This document shows, piece by piece, positions 21,870 through 29,955 of a stretch of 38,593 bases of DNA (position 1 is its first letter; each line of letters begins with the position of its first letter). Source of the stretch: DASQGA01 sp035535315 (GTDB taxonomy: Bacteria; Actinomycetota; Thermoleophilia; Gaiellales; Gaiellaceae). The stretch is taken from the NCBI GenBank assembly GCA_035535315.1, contig DATLQD010000136.1:1-38593 (forward strand). Reading direction: 5' to 3'. Made by a program: the position numbers and the translations under genes. Under the pieces are notes generated by a model that did not search any database, was not told where the DNA came from, and saw only the letters and a list, made by a program, of their open reading frames with translations.

Positions 21870-22403
21870 ATGCGGTACCTCAAAGCTCTCATCGCCAGAA
21901 AGACCATGCTCTCGGTTCTCGCTGTCGGAGTCATCTCCGCCGGCGCGCTCGGCGGGACGTATGCGAACTTCACGGCCACCCCGGTGACAATCGCGTCGAA
22001 CGCGTTTGCGACCGGCACCCTCTCGATCGGACGCTCCGGCTCCGGCGCCATCTTCAACGTCTCGGCGCAGAAGATCGGCCAGGAGGCCACCGGCTCCCTG
22101 ACCATCACGAACACCGGCACGATCAGCGGCGTCTTCACCGGCACCGCCTCTTCGACCGGCACGCTCGCACCGAGCATCAAGCTCGTGATCTACCGCGACA
22201 ACGACAACGTCGCCGGCTCGAAGCTCTACGACGGAACGCTCGCAGCCTTCAGCTCCGCTGACCTCGGCACGATCGTCCCGGCCGCTTCGACCACGTTCTA
22301 CTTCCACGTGAGCCTGCCGACGACCGGCACCGACGCCGGCGACAACCTCCTCCAGGGCTCGTCCGCAAGCACCACGTTCAGCTGGACTGCCGTCCAGGCC
22401 TAG
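21870..22403 (+). CDS. TasA/CalY (camelysin)-like SipW-dependent secreted protein
   Basis: 177 residues. The signal region (RKTMLSVLAVGVISAGALGG) continues into TYANFTATPVTIASNAFATG, the A-x-F-x-A-T and downstream N-x-F-x-x-G pattern of TasA/CalY proteins exported through SipW-type signal peptidases. The mature part is Thr/Ser/Gly-rich beta sandwich sequence (SIGRSGSGAIFNVSAQKIGQ, NTGTISGVFTG, SSASTTFSWTAVQA) without cysteines. In Bacillus TasA forms biofilm matrix fibres; a matrix or surface role is inferred here. The ATG at 21870 follows GAAAGGA. The sipW-type gene is next, 19 bases on. Confidence 0.82.
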   Translation: MRYLKALIARKTMLSVLAVGVISAGALGGTYANFTATPVTIASNAFATGTLSIGRSGSGAIFNVSAQKIGQEATGSLTITNTGTISGVFTGTASSTGTLAPSIKLVIYRDNDNVAGSKLYDGTLAAFSSADLGTIVPAASTTFYFHVSLPTTGTDAGDNLLQGSSASTTFSWTAVQA

Positions 22404-22422
22404 GGCCGGACGGAACACTGAC

Positions 22423-22941
22423 ATGCAACGGATCGGACGCATCGCAAAGAGGACGGTTAGCCTGGTTTCCGGGCTGGCCGTCCTCGCTGCGATCGCGTAC
22501 GGCGTGCTGATGCTCGCCGGGTACCGGCCCGTTGTCGTCTACACGGGATCGATGGAGCCGAACCTCCGGGTCGGCTCGCTCGCATTCCTCGAGAAGACTC
22601 CGTCCTCAGCACTGCGAAAGGGGGACGTGATCACGTTCACGGATCCCTACCAGCCGGGACGGCTCGTCACCCATCGCATCGCACAGACGATCGAGCGGCC
22701 CGAAGGGCGGGCCTACCGGACGAAGGGCGACGCCAACCCCGCCCGCGATCCCTGGACGATCTCACTCCCGGCTCAGGCAGCGCAGGTCGCTTTCGACGTC
22801 CCGCTGGCCGGCTATGTCCTCTGGTATTCGAAGACGCGCGAGGTGCGCTTCCTCCTCGTCGTGGGCACCGCACTCTTGCTGCTCGCCTCCGTGCTCCGTA
22901 CGATCTGGCGCAAGCAGCCGAGCACCGGGCGGGCGGCGTGA
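22423..22941 (+). CDS. sipW: SipW-type signal peptidase I
   Basis: 172 residues with a transmembrane segment near each end (about 15-33 and 140-160). The catalytic layout is the ER/archaeal kind: Ser43 in YTGSMEPNL, His84 in VTHRI where ordinary bacterial enzymes have Lys, and Asp103 in TKGDANP. Such enzymes process TasA-type precursors. It stands between a TasA-like gene and a fibronectin-domain gene that both carry the matching cleavage-region motif. The stop overlaps the following GTG as GTGA, so expression is coupled. Confidence 0.9.
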   Translation: MQRIGRIAKRTVSLVSGLAVLAAIAYGVLMLAGYRPVVVYTGSMEPNLRVGSLAFLEKTPSSALRKGDVITFTDPYQPGRLVTHRIAQTIERPEGRAYRTKGDANPARDPWTISLPAQAAQVAFDVPLAGYVLWYSKTREVRFLLVVGTALLLLASVLRTIWRKQPSTGRAA

Positions 22942-24347
22942 CCCGCCGGCTCGTCCTGCCGGTGCTCGTCGCCGTTTTGGTGTTCGTCGCCGGCGGCTCG
23001 ACACGCATGAGCTCCGCCGCCTTTACCGCGACGACGAGCGTGCCCGGCAACATGATTACGGCCGATCGCCTCTCCAACTACTTCCTGGTCACTCCGGGCA
23101 ACGCGGTCAAGCCCGGCACCTCGACTCCTGTTGCAAGCGGGGACGTCGACACGCTCACGCTCGACTTCGGGACGGCGCCCTCCGCCCTCACCTACACGAA
23201 TGTCTTCACCGTTCAGAACGTCACAGGGCAGTCCCAGACGGCCACCCTCACGAGCCTTGGCAACACCCAGATCGCATCGGCGTTCTTTGCCTCGTCCGGC
23301 TCCTCGAGCGCGGCGCTCGCGCCCGGTGCCTCGACGACGGTCTCCGCCACGAGCTCCGCGACCGCTCTCGGGCTGGGGACGGGCACAGTCCGCCTGGGCG
23401 TCTCCGGATCGACCTGGCTCTACCGCAACTACGCGACCGCGCTCGTGGCCGCACCCCAGGCTCCCACCTCTCCCGCCGCCGCGGCGCGACCGGCCGGGCG
23501 GATCGACCTCGCCTGGTCGCCCTCCACCACTCTCGGGATCTCGGGTTACGACGTCTACCGCGCGTCAGGCGCCGGATACACCAAGCTGAACGTCGCGCCG
23601 GTCGCCGGCACGACGTACTCGGACAGCGCGACGACGGACGGCACCGCCTACACCTACCGTCTGCGAGCGGTCGGGGGTGGGCTCGAAAGCCTGGACAGTT
23701 CCATCGTCGGCGCCACCGCCGACGCCGTTGCTCCGACGCTTCCGACCGCGGTTGTCCTTGCAAACGGAGGCGGCCAGGGCTCGACGTACGTCAACCTGGC
23801 GAATCGCGCCAGCGTCTCGGTCGCGGTCACGCTTCCCGCCTCGGCGATCGCAAGCGACACCGTCACGGTCGTCGTCACGCGGGGAGTCACGAGCGTCACC
23901 GCCACCGTCCCGGGACGGGCGGGTGCCGGAGTCGTCACCGTCACCGGACTCGACACGACGACGCTCGGCGACGGCGCGGTCACCCTTTCGGCGACGACCG
24001 CGGACGCAGCCGGCAACATCTCGGCCGCGAGAACCGCGACGGTCACCAAGGACACGGTCGCCCCCGGCGCTCCCACAGGCGCGTACACGGATTCGAACAA
24101 TGCGGTTGCCGACATCATCTCCGGAACCGCCGAGGCGGGTTCGACGGTGTCGGCCACGCAAACCCTTCCTTCGGCCACCGGCCCGTACACGGTCGTAGCC
24201 GCCGCCGGCGGGACCTACACGGTCAATGTCTTCGGGACGAACGGCAAGCCTCCCACCCCGGTCGCGGTCACGTACCTCGTCACGGCCACCGACCTCGCGG
24301 GCAATACGGGCGCAGCTCTGACGCTCAACTTCAGCGACACGAAGTAG
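22938..24347 (+). CDS. Secreted multi-domain protein with fibronectin III and Ig-like repeats
   Basis: 469 residues. The signal peptide (about 1-27) ends in RMSSAAFTATTSVPGN, the same A-x-F-T-A-T pattern as the TasA-like protein, so it is probably a SipW substrate. A beta-rich Thr/Ser domain (about 30-165) is followed by a fibronectin type III domain (about 172-262: RIDLAWSPSTTLGISGYDVY, TAYTYRLRAVGGG) and two bacterial Ig-like domains (about 268-375 and 377-469; TVTKDTVAPGAPTGAYTDSN and ATDLAGNTGAALTLNFSD). No cell-wall anchor motif or C-terminal membrane helix is seen, so it is either released or held by partners. GTG start coupled to sipW. Confidence 0.82.
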   Translation: MTRRLVLPVLVAVLVFVAGGSTRMSSAAFTATTSVPGNMITADRLSNYFLVTPGNAVKPGTSTPVASGDVDTLTLDFGTAPSALTYTNVFTVQNVTGQSQTATLTSLGNTQIASAFFASSGSSSAALAPGASTTVSATSSATALGLGTGTVRLGVSGSTWLYRNYATALVAAPQAPTSPAAAARPAGRIDLAWSPSTTLGISGYDVYRASGAGYTKLNVAPVAGTTYSDSATTDGTAYTYRLRAVGGGLESLDSSIVGATADAVAPTLPTAVVLANGGGQGSTYVNLANRASVSVAVTLPASAIASDTVTVVVTRGVTSVTATVPGRAGAGVVTVTGLDTTTLGDGAVTLSATTADAAGNISAARTATVTKDTVAPGAPTGAYTDSNNAVADIISGTAEAGSTVSATQTLPSATGPYTVVAAAGGTYTVNVFGTNGKPPTPVAVTYLVTATDLAGNTGAALTLNFSDTK

Positions 24348-24426
24348 AGCAGTCAACCCGAATCGGGGAGGCCCGTCGTGTGCGGGAGGGAACGACCGGG
24401 AGGACATCCCAAATCATTCTTAGGGA

Positions 24427-24894
24427 GTGTCCTGCGGCCGCCGAGTCCTTTTCTCTCTAGTCACCCTTGCGGTGGCGCTCGTCGCGGTCCATCCGGTTCT
24501 CGGAGGCGTCGGTACCCCTGAGGGCAGCGCGTCCGTGAGCCGCTCCGGCTCGGGCCCGGTCTTCGATCTCGCCGGGCTCGCACCGGGGCACAACACCTCC
24601 GGGAACGTTCGCATCGCGAATGCGGGCAGCGGGCCCGGAAACTTCGTCCTCTCGGCCGCAGTCAGCGGAGACCCGAAGCTCGCCTCGAGTCTCGTCCTCA
24701 CTGTCGCCGACGAGACCGGGCACGTCGCGTACCGAGGCTCGCTCGCCGGTCTGAGCAGCGAGACGCTCGGCACGTTCGCTCCCGCCGAGACGCACACCTA
24801 CAAGCTCAGCGTCGCCCTTCCGGGCACGGCCGGAAACGAGCTCCAGGGCCTTTCGGCCGGCGCCTCGTTCACCTGGTCAGCCGTCTCGGCCTAG
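24427..24894 (+). CDS. Diverged TasA-like secreted protein
   Basis: 155 residues. An N-terminal hydrophobic stretch (RRVLFSLVTLAVALVAVHP) leads into SASVSRSGSGPVFDLAGLAPG and ends with GLSAGASFTWSAVSA, which parallel SIGRSGSGAIFN and SSASTTFSWTAVQA of the TasA-like gene 2 kb upstream, so the two are paralogues. The A-x-F-x-A-T cleavage-region motif is missing, which may mean processing by another signal peptidase. GTG at 24427 has no clear ribosome site. 79 bases separate it from the fibronectin-domain gene; I see no strong terminator between them. Confidence 0.7.
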   Translation: MSCGRRVLFSLVTLAVALVAVHPVLGGVGTPEGSASVSRSGSGPVFDLAGLAPGHNTSGNVRIANAGSGPGNFVLSAAVSGDPKLASSLVLTVADETGHVAYRGSLAGLSSETLGTFAPAETHTYKLSVALPGTAGNELQGLSAGASFTWSAVSA

Positions 24895-24910
24895 GGCGCT
24901 CCCCACAGCC

Positions 24911-27007
24911 TCACCCGGCCGGCTCCCGCCGCATGCGCTGGTACGCGAGCGCGGCCAGCAGGAACAGGAGCCCGAGGACGATGAACGAAAGGACGCGCCA
25001 GACCGACTCGAGCTCCGAGAGGTCGTACAGGAACACCTTTCCCGCCGCGAGGAGCAAGAGAGCGAAGCCCGCCAGGCGAAGCTCGCGGATCTCTCGGCGC
25101 AGGCCCAGCCAGAGAGAGCTGAGGCCCGCAACGGTCCAGAAGACGCTCAGGAGCGCCTGGCCTTGCTGGCGAACGTCGAGGCCGATGCCGGTGCGGATGC
25201 TTTCCGCCCCTGGTTGGAACGTCTCGACGATCGCGATGGAGGCCAGGTAGAGAAGCGCGAGAGCCGGGAGGCCAAAGAGCACGCGCCTCCAGTCGGGCTC
25301 CTCGCGAGGCCAGACGACTGCGCATCGCGCCGATGCAACGGTCACGGCGCCGATCGCGAGAGCCGAGGCACCCAGGTCTGGGACGCCGTAGACGAGCGAA
25401 TTCACCGGCGCCTCCAACGCGAGCACGTGGGCGGCACTCAGCGCAACGAAGGAGAGTGCGCCGAACCGCGCCGTCCGGTCGCCGGTGCGTCGCGCGAGCT
25501 CGACCAGGGCGATCGCCTCGCCGGCCCAGGCGAGCACGAGTGGCGAGCCGTCGAGGACGAGTGCCGTCACGTAGGCAACCGAGGAGATCGAAACTGCGTC
25601 GAGAATCAGCCGGGCGTCGTCGTTCTCCTTCCACGCGGCCCGGGCACAAGCAAAGGAACCGAAGGCAACCGCGAGCACCGCCGCGGCGCCTCCGGTGAGG
25701 TCTCCGCTTCCACCCGAGAGCGTGTCGGGCGGAGCGTCGAAGAAGACTGCATGCGTGACGGCCAGCGCAAGCTGCCCCGCGAGAGCGAGCTTGACGACCG
25801 CGGCTCCATCAGCGAGGCGCTGCGCGAGGGCCGCGAGCAGCACGGCACTTGCGGCCCAGCCGATTGCGAGCGACGGTCCGTCGACGAGAAGCCCAAAAGC
25901 AGCATCGGCGGACGTAAGTGAGACGCCGAGTAGGAGTGCTGCGATTTCCCGGCGATCTCCCCCAAATCGCAGCAAGCCGGCCCCGAGAGCGAAGTGGGCC
26001 ACGCTCACCCCTGCCACCCAGAGACCGGCACTATGGGCGCCGCCATCACCGAAGCCGATGGCGGCGCCCCCGATTCCAGCCACAAAGAGCGCGTTCAGCG
26101 CCACGAGCAGCGAGGTCGACGGGCGCAAGGCGGCCGGTGGTACCCGGAGCTCGAACCCGAGCGCGGACACGAGGCTCAGAGCGCCGAAGATGCTGAGCAC
26201 AACCACGATCGCCATGTCGGAGGGTGACGCGTCGACGATCCAGTAGGCGATCTGCGCCATGGCAACCGCGAACGCCCCGATCCGGAGCCATTCCCACCGG
26301 CGCCACACGAGCACCGCGGCCGACGAGGCGAAGGCGACCGCGAGGAAGACCAGCGTCTCGTGCGTCGGGTCAGCTGTGAGGAAGACAGGTGCGAGCAGCG
26401 AGCCGAGGATGCCGAGCCCTCCAATCGTCCGGGAGTCCCAGCGCAGCGCGACGGCGGTTGCGAGCGCGCCGATCGCGAGCGCCGCGGGCAACGCCGCGGC
26501 GACGGGGATCAGGTCGTATTGCGCCGTGCCGGCTGTCAACGAGAGGAAGAGCCCCGCGATCCCAGTGCCCACCAGGGCAAGCGACGCCTGCGTCCGTCCT
26601 CGGCGCTCGCCGATCGTCACGCCGGCCGCAAATAGCGCCCCCGACCCCACGAAGGCGAGCACGATCCGGGTCGTCACGTCGAGCCAGCCCCGGTCGACGG
26701 CGAGAGCGACGAACAGCGCGAGGCCGATCAGGACGGCGATGCCTCCCACCAGAGCCAGGAGCCGTCCACCGAGGAGCTCCTCCACGTTGATCGGCTTCGG
26801 GGCCGTACGCGCAGGCTTCGGGCGAAGGCGCGGGAACGGGCTGGGCGTGGTTGCCGGCACGCGCGGCGGAGCTTTAGACGGCGAAGCCTTCGCCTCGATT
26901 CGGTCCCACGTCGGAGCGGCCGGTGCACCCTCGAGCGCGTCAACCCGACGAGAGAGGGTCGCTAGCTCCGTCTCCAGGGTGGCAAGACGTTCGTCTGTGG
27001 AGCTCAC
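24911..27007 (-). CDS. DUF2339 multi-spanning membrane protein
   Basis: 698 residues. A short N-terminal coiled coil (ERLATLETELATLSRRVDALEG, about 4-26) is followed by a Pro/Ala/Lys-rich linker, INVEELLGGRLLALVGGIAVLIGLALF and about 20 transmembrane helices to the C-terminus, the pattern of the DUF2339 family, whose function is not known to me. I chose GTG at 27007 because GAGGAGGG lies just upstream; the frame continues to 27304 but that portion overlaps the divergent regulator gene. It is divergent from a small XRE regulator over 59 AT-rich bases that may control both. Confidence 0.82.
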   Translation of the reverse strand: MSSTDERLATLETELATLSRRVDALEGAPAAPTWDRIEAKASPSKAPPRVPATTPSPFPRLRPKPARTAPKPINVEELLGGRLLALVGGIAVLIGLALFVALAVDRGWLDVTTRIVLAFVGSGALFAAGVTIGERRGRTQASLALVGTGIAGLFLSLTAGTAQYDLIPVAAALPAALAIGALATAVALRWDSRTIGGLGILGSLLAPVFLTADPTHETLVFLAVAFASSAAVLVWRRWEWLRIGAFAVAMAQIAYWIVDASPSDMAIVVVLSIFGALSLVSALGFELRVPPAALRPSTSLLVALNALFVAGIGGAAIGFGDGGAHSAGLWVAGVSVAHFALGAGLLRFGGDRREIAALLLGVSLTSADAAFGLLVDGPSLAIGWAASAVLLAALAQRLADGAAVVKLALAGQLALAVTHAVFFDAPPDTLSGGSGDLTGGAAAVLAVAFGSFACARAAWKENDDARLILDAVSISSVAYVTALVLDGSPLVLAWAGEAIALVELARRTGDRTARFGALSFVALSAAHVLALEAPVNSLVYGVPDLGASALAIGAVTVASARCAVVWPREEPDWRRVLFGLPALALLYLASIAIVETFQPGAESIRTGIGLDVRQQGQALLSVFWTVAGLSSLWLGLRREIRELRLAGFALLLLAAGKVFLYDLSELESVWRVLSFIVLGLLFLLAALAYQRMRREPAG

Positions 27008-27043
27008 CGAAGTCCCTCCTCTGATATACATTATCTCATCTTC

Positions 27044-27055
27044 GCTATATATAGC
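27044..27055. promoter_or_regulatory. AT-rich palindrome in the DUF2339/XRE divergent gap
   Basis: GCTATATATAGC is a perfect 12-bp palindrome in a 59-bp AT-rich gap (27008-27066), which contrasts with the high-G+C surroundings. It is a probable operator for the XRE protein and overlaps TATATA/TATAGC boxes usable as -10. Confidence 0.5.
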
Positions 27056-27066
27056 ACCTCTGCGAT

Positions 27067-27354
27067 ATGAGTCAAGACCCGCCACGCCGGACGCCCACCC
27101 TCGGTCGAATTCGCGAGCGCCTCGCGCATGCGGAGGGTGGTTGGCTCTTCGCCCAGATAGCGGGCCAGGTCGCCGACCGGCGCAGGGCACGGGGCCTCTC
27201 GCAAGCCGAACTGGCGTCCCTCGTCGGGACGACCCAATCAGCGATCGCGAGGCTCGAGAGCGGCGGGCGCCCACCCCGGATCGACACGCTGCTTCGAATC
27301 GCACAAGCTCTCGACTGCGATCTCGCAGTCGAGCTTAGGCCCCGCGCCGTCTAG
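27067..27354 (+). CDS. XRE-family helix-turn-helix regulator
   Basis: 95 residues. The HTH is in GLSQAELASLVGTTQSAIARLESGGRPPRIDTLLRIAQAL (about 43-82, quoted in part by motif: SQAELA, TTQSAIARLE, TLLRIAQAL), followed by DCDLAVELRPR, the ending seen in HigA-like antitoxins and related repressors. The N-terminal 40 residues include a helical arm. No RelE/HigB-type toxin gene adjoins it, so it is either an orphan or a plain repressor. ATG at 27067 is used. The last four bases overlap the paaG-like stop as CTAG on opposite strands. Confidence 0.82.
   Translation: MSQDPPRRTPTLGRIRERLAHAEGGWLFAQIAGQVADRRRARGLSQAELASLVGTTQSAIARLESGGRPPRIDTLLRIAQALDCDLAVELRPRAV
27310..27333. terminator. Perfect 11-bp hairpin in the last codons of the XRE gene
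   Basis: CTCGACTGCGA and TCGCAGTCGAG are separated by only TC. The hairpin lies about 20 bases before the shared CTAG stop of two convergent genes, so it could end transcription from both sides. No U-tract. Confidence 0.45.
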
Positions 27355-28121
27355 CGGCCCTGGAAGCGGGGCTCCCGCTTCTCGAGGAACGACGCGACGC
27401 CCTCGGCGAAGTCCTCGCTCTGCGTCGCCGCCGTCTGGAGCTGGGCCTCGAGCTCGAGTTGCTCGCCGAGCGTCCTGGTTGCGGCTCCGTCGAGGAGGCG
27501 CTTGGTCATGCCGATGCCGCGGGTTGGCATGGCCGCTGCCGTCGCGGCGAACTCCGCGGCGCGGGCCGAAAGCCGATCCGCATCTACCACCTCCGAGACG
27601 AGACCCCAGGCCTGCGCTTCCGCCGCGCTCAGCTTGCGCCCGGAGGTCAACCATTCGAAGGCCCGAGCCTGGCCGAGAAGCCGGGTGGCGAAGAACGAGC
27701 CGCCCGAGTCCGGGACCAGCCCGACGTTCACGAACGCTGGAACGAAGCTCGCAGCATCGGAGGCGATTCTGATGTCGCACGCGAGCGCGAATGAGAGCCC
27801 CGCGCCTGCCGCAGGCCCGTTCACGGCCGCGATCACGGGCTTCTCTAGCGCGCGGATCGCAAGGATGTTCGGGTGGTACTGCGACCGCAACCGCTCACCG
27901 ATGTCCCCCGACCCGCCCTTGAACGCCCGCAGGTCCTGGCCGACGCAAAAGCCCCGGCCGGCGCCGGTCAGGACGACTGCCCGCACCTCGGGGTCGCGTG
28001 CTGCCTTCAGCGCGGCCGCGAGGAGCTCGTGCATGACAGCGTCGAAGGCGTTCAGCACGTCGGGCCGGTTGAGCGTGATCGTCTGCACGGATCCGTCTCG
28101 ACTCGTCTCGACCTCGGACAT
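27351..28121 (-). CDS. paaG: PaaG-like enoyl-CoA isomerase (1,2-epoxyphenylacetyl-CoA isomerase)
   Basis: 256-residue crotonase-fold enzyme. PaaG isomerises the ring epoxide made by PaaABC to the seven-membered oxepin-CoA. Landmarks are LNRPDVLNAFD, LTGAGRGFCVGQDLRAF (oxyanion loop and CoA site), VNGPAAGAGLSFALACDI, FVNVGLVPDSGGSFF with the catalytic Asp and FLEKREPRFQGR, all close to the E. coli PaaG pattern as I recall it. The ATG at 28121 has GGAGGGG. The assignment is strengthened by paaABCD 8 kb away. A general enoyl-CoA hydratase remains possible because the family is broad. Confidence 0.82.
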   Translation of the reverse strand: MSEVETSRDGSVQTITLNRPDVLNAFDAVMHELLAAALKAARDPEVRAVVLTGAGRGFCVGQDLRAFKGGSGDIGERLRSQYHPNILAIRALEKPVIAAVNGPAAGAGLSFALACDIRIASDAASFVPAFVNVGLVPDSGGSFFATRLLGQARAFEWLTSGRKLSAAEAQAWGLVSEVVDADRLSARAAEFAATAAAMPTRGIGMTKRLLDGAATRTLGEQLELEAQLQTAATQSEDFAEGVASFLEKREPRFQGR

Positions 28122-28162
28122 CTCCCCTCCTTGAGCGTCGCGGCAGCGTGGAAGCGCATTGC

Positions 28163-28168
28163 TAGTTT
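28163..28168 (+). promoter_or_regulatory. Candidate -10 box, leaderless HtrA-like gene
   Basis: TAGTTT, six bases before the ATG at 28175. Confidence 0.4.
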
Positions 28169-28174
28169 GACCGC

Positions 28175-29188
28175 ATGAGGGAGGTCCTGTTCGTCGACGC
28201 GCTTCTTGGCCCTGACCGGCCTGGGGCGGACAGCAGCGTGCGGTCCGACGAGGACGCGCTCGACGCCTACTCGCGCGTGGTCACCCAGGTCGCCGAGCGC
28301 CTGGCGCCCTCGGTGGCGAGCCTGCGGGTCGCACGGCGGGTCCGCGGAGGTCGCGTTCTCGACGGCGGCGGCTCGGCTGTCGTCGTCACGCCGGACGGTT
28401 TCATGCTCAGCTCCGCGCACGTGGTCGCGCGAACCAGCGGGAGCGGGCGCGCCTCTTTCCCGGACGGGCGCGAGTGCGAGTTCGAGGTGGTCGGCTCAGA
28501 TCCGCTCTCGGACCTTGCCGTCCTGCGGGCGAGCGCGAGCGATCTCGCTCCCGCGGAGCTGGGAGACGCGGAGCGACTTCGGGTCGGCCAGCTCGTCGTC
28601 GCAATCGGAAACCCGCACGGGTTCGGCGGATCGGTAACCGCAGGCGTCATATCGGCACTCGGTCGCTCCCTTCCAACCCGCTCGGGCTCGGCGAGCCGCC
28701 TCGTCGAGAACGTGATCCAGACCGATGCCGCCCTGAATCCCGGGAACTCCGGGGGAGCGCTGGTGGACGGGCTCGGACGCGTCGTCGGCGTGAACACCGC
28801 AGTCGCAGGCGTCGGGCTGGGCCTTGCCGTTCCGATCAACGAGACCACGCGCCGGATCCTGGCGGCGCTCATGCGCGAGGGCGTCTTCCGCCGGGCTTAC
28901 ATCGGGATCGCGGGCGGGTCGCGACCGCTGCCGCCACGGCTCGCGCGCAAGCTTGGGCGCGAGCAGGGCATCGAGGTGGTCGAGGTGGTCGACGGAAGCC
29001 CGGCCGCGCGGGCCGGTCTCCGCCCCGAGGACCTGATCCATGACGTGGACGGTGTACCCGTCACGGACGCGGGTGATCTCCAGCGGCTGATGACCGGCGA
29101 GCTGATCGGCCGGACGATCCGCGTAGGGGTCGTCCGCGGCGAGCTCACTCTCGACCTTCCCGTCGTCCCGGTCGAGCTGGCCCTCTAG
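28175..29188 (+). CDS. HtrA/DegP-like trypsin-fold serine protease with PDZ domain
   Basis: 337 residues. The protease domain (about 40-230) has His82 (SSAHVV), Asp113 (DPLSDLAVL) and Ser192 (NPGNSGGAL), and a PDZ domain follows (about 240-330; YIGIAGG, GSPAARAGLRPEDLIHDVDG). Unlike most HtrA proteins there is no signal peptide or membrane helix, so it is expected in the cytoplasm unless an upstream start is used; none is in frame. A -10 box six bases before the ATG supports the start. It is flanked by convergent or divergent crotonase genes without obvious functional link. It may be a cytoplasmic quality-control protease. Confidence 0.88.
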   Translation: MREVLFVDALLGPDRPGADSSVRSDEDALDAYSRVVTQVAERLAPSVASLRVARRVRGGRVLDGGGSAVVVTPDGFMLSSAHVVARTSGSGRASFPDGRECEFEVVGSDPLSDLAVLRASASDLAPAELGDAERLRVGQLVVAIGNPHGFGGSVTAGVISALGRSLPTRSGSASRLVENVIQTDAALNPGNSGGALVDGLGRVVGVNTAVAGVGLGLAVPINETTRRILAALMREGVFRRAYIGIAGGSRPLPPRLARKLGREQGIEVVEVVDGSPAARAGLRPEDLIHDVDGVPVTDAGDLQRLMTGELIGRTIRVGVVRGELTLDLPVVPVELAL

Positions 29189-29190
29189 GT

Positions 29191-29955
29191 CTAGCGGCCC
29201 CCGAAGTCGGGGTCGCGCTTCTCGGTGAAGGCCGTCAGACCCTCCTTCGCGTCCTCGGATGCGAAGGCGAGGTAGAGGGAGCGCCGCTCATAGTCGAGGC
29301 CGACCTCGAGCGACGTGTCGAAGGCTCGATTGACCGAAGCCTTCGCGAGCTGCTGGGCGACCGGGCCCTTCGACGCGATGGCGCGTGCGATCCGCTTCGC
29401 CTCCTCGAGCCACGCCTCCCGGGCGACGACCCGCGCCACGAGTCCCGCCAGCTCGGCCTCACGGGCGTCGAGGAAGCGGCCCGTGAGGATCACGTCCATC
29501 GCCTTGGCCTTGCCGACCGCGCGCGTGAGCCGCTGCGTGCCACCTGCGCCCGGGATGATTCCGAGGCCGGTCTCCGGCTGGCCGAACTTCGCCGTCTCGG
29601 AGGCGACGATCAGGTCACAGGCCATCGCGAGCTCGCAGCCCCCGCCCAGGCAGAAGCCCGAGACGGCCGCGACCAGCGGTGTCCGCAGACCACGGATCGA
29701 GTCCCACTGCTCGACGCGCCGCTGGCGGAGCATGTCCATCGCGGTCGCCTCCGCCATCTCGGCGACGTCTGCCCCGGCCGCGAAGGCGCGGTCGTTCCCG
29801 GCCAGGACGATGCAGCGGATCCCCGGGTCGGCGTCGAGCTCCTCGAGCGCCCCAACGAGCTCGTTCATCAGTTGGTTCGAGAGTGCGTTCAGCTGCTCCG
29901 GACGGTCGAGCGTGACGAGCGCGATCCGGTCGTCGCGCTCCACGCGGATGCTCAT
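29191..29955 (-). CDS. paaF: PaaF-like enoyl-CoA hydratase
   Basis: 254-residue crotonase. PaaF hydrates 2,3-dehydroadipyl-CoA late in phenylacetate breakdown. Landmarks are LDRPEQLNALSNQLM, DRAFAAGADVAEMAE, SGFCLGGGCELAMACDL (first catalytic Glu region), FGQPETGLGIIPGAGGTQRL with the second Glu, and FTEKRDPDFGGR. These parallel PaaF and general short-chain enoyl-CoA hydratases, so the exact substrate rests on context. ATG at 29955 overlaps the stop of the upstream crotonase as ATGA, with AAGGAG just before. An extended frame further upstream is the out-of-frame overlap with that gene and is not used. Confidence 0.82.
   Translation of the reverse strand: MSIRVERDDRIALVTLDRPEQLNALSNQLMNELVGALEELDADPGIRCIVLAGNDRAFAAGADVAEMAEATAMDMLRQRRVEQWDSIRGLRTPLVAAVSGFCLGGGCELAMACDLIVASETAKFGQPETGLGIIPGAGGTQRLTRAVGKAKAMDVILTGRFLDAREAELAGLVARVVAREAWLEEAKRIARAIASKGPVAQQLAKASVNRAFDTSLEVGLDYERRSLYLAFASEDAKEGLTAFTEKRDPDFGGR
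29199..29212. terminator. Hairpin in the last codons of paaF
   Basis: CCCCGA-AG-TCGGGG lies just inside the 3' end of paaF, 11 bases after the HtrA-like stop on the opposite strand. Short stem, no U-tract. Confidence 0.3.

Noticed and set aside
27008..27066. Insertion scar or attachment site in the AT-rich gap
   Set aside because: No flanking direct repeats or integrase/transposase remnants; operator role fits better.
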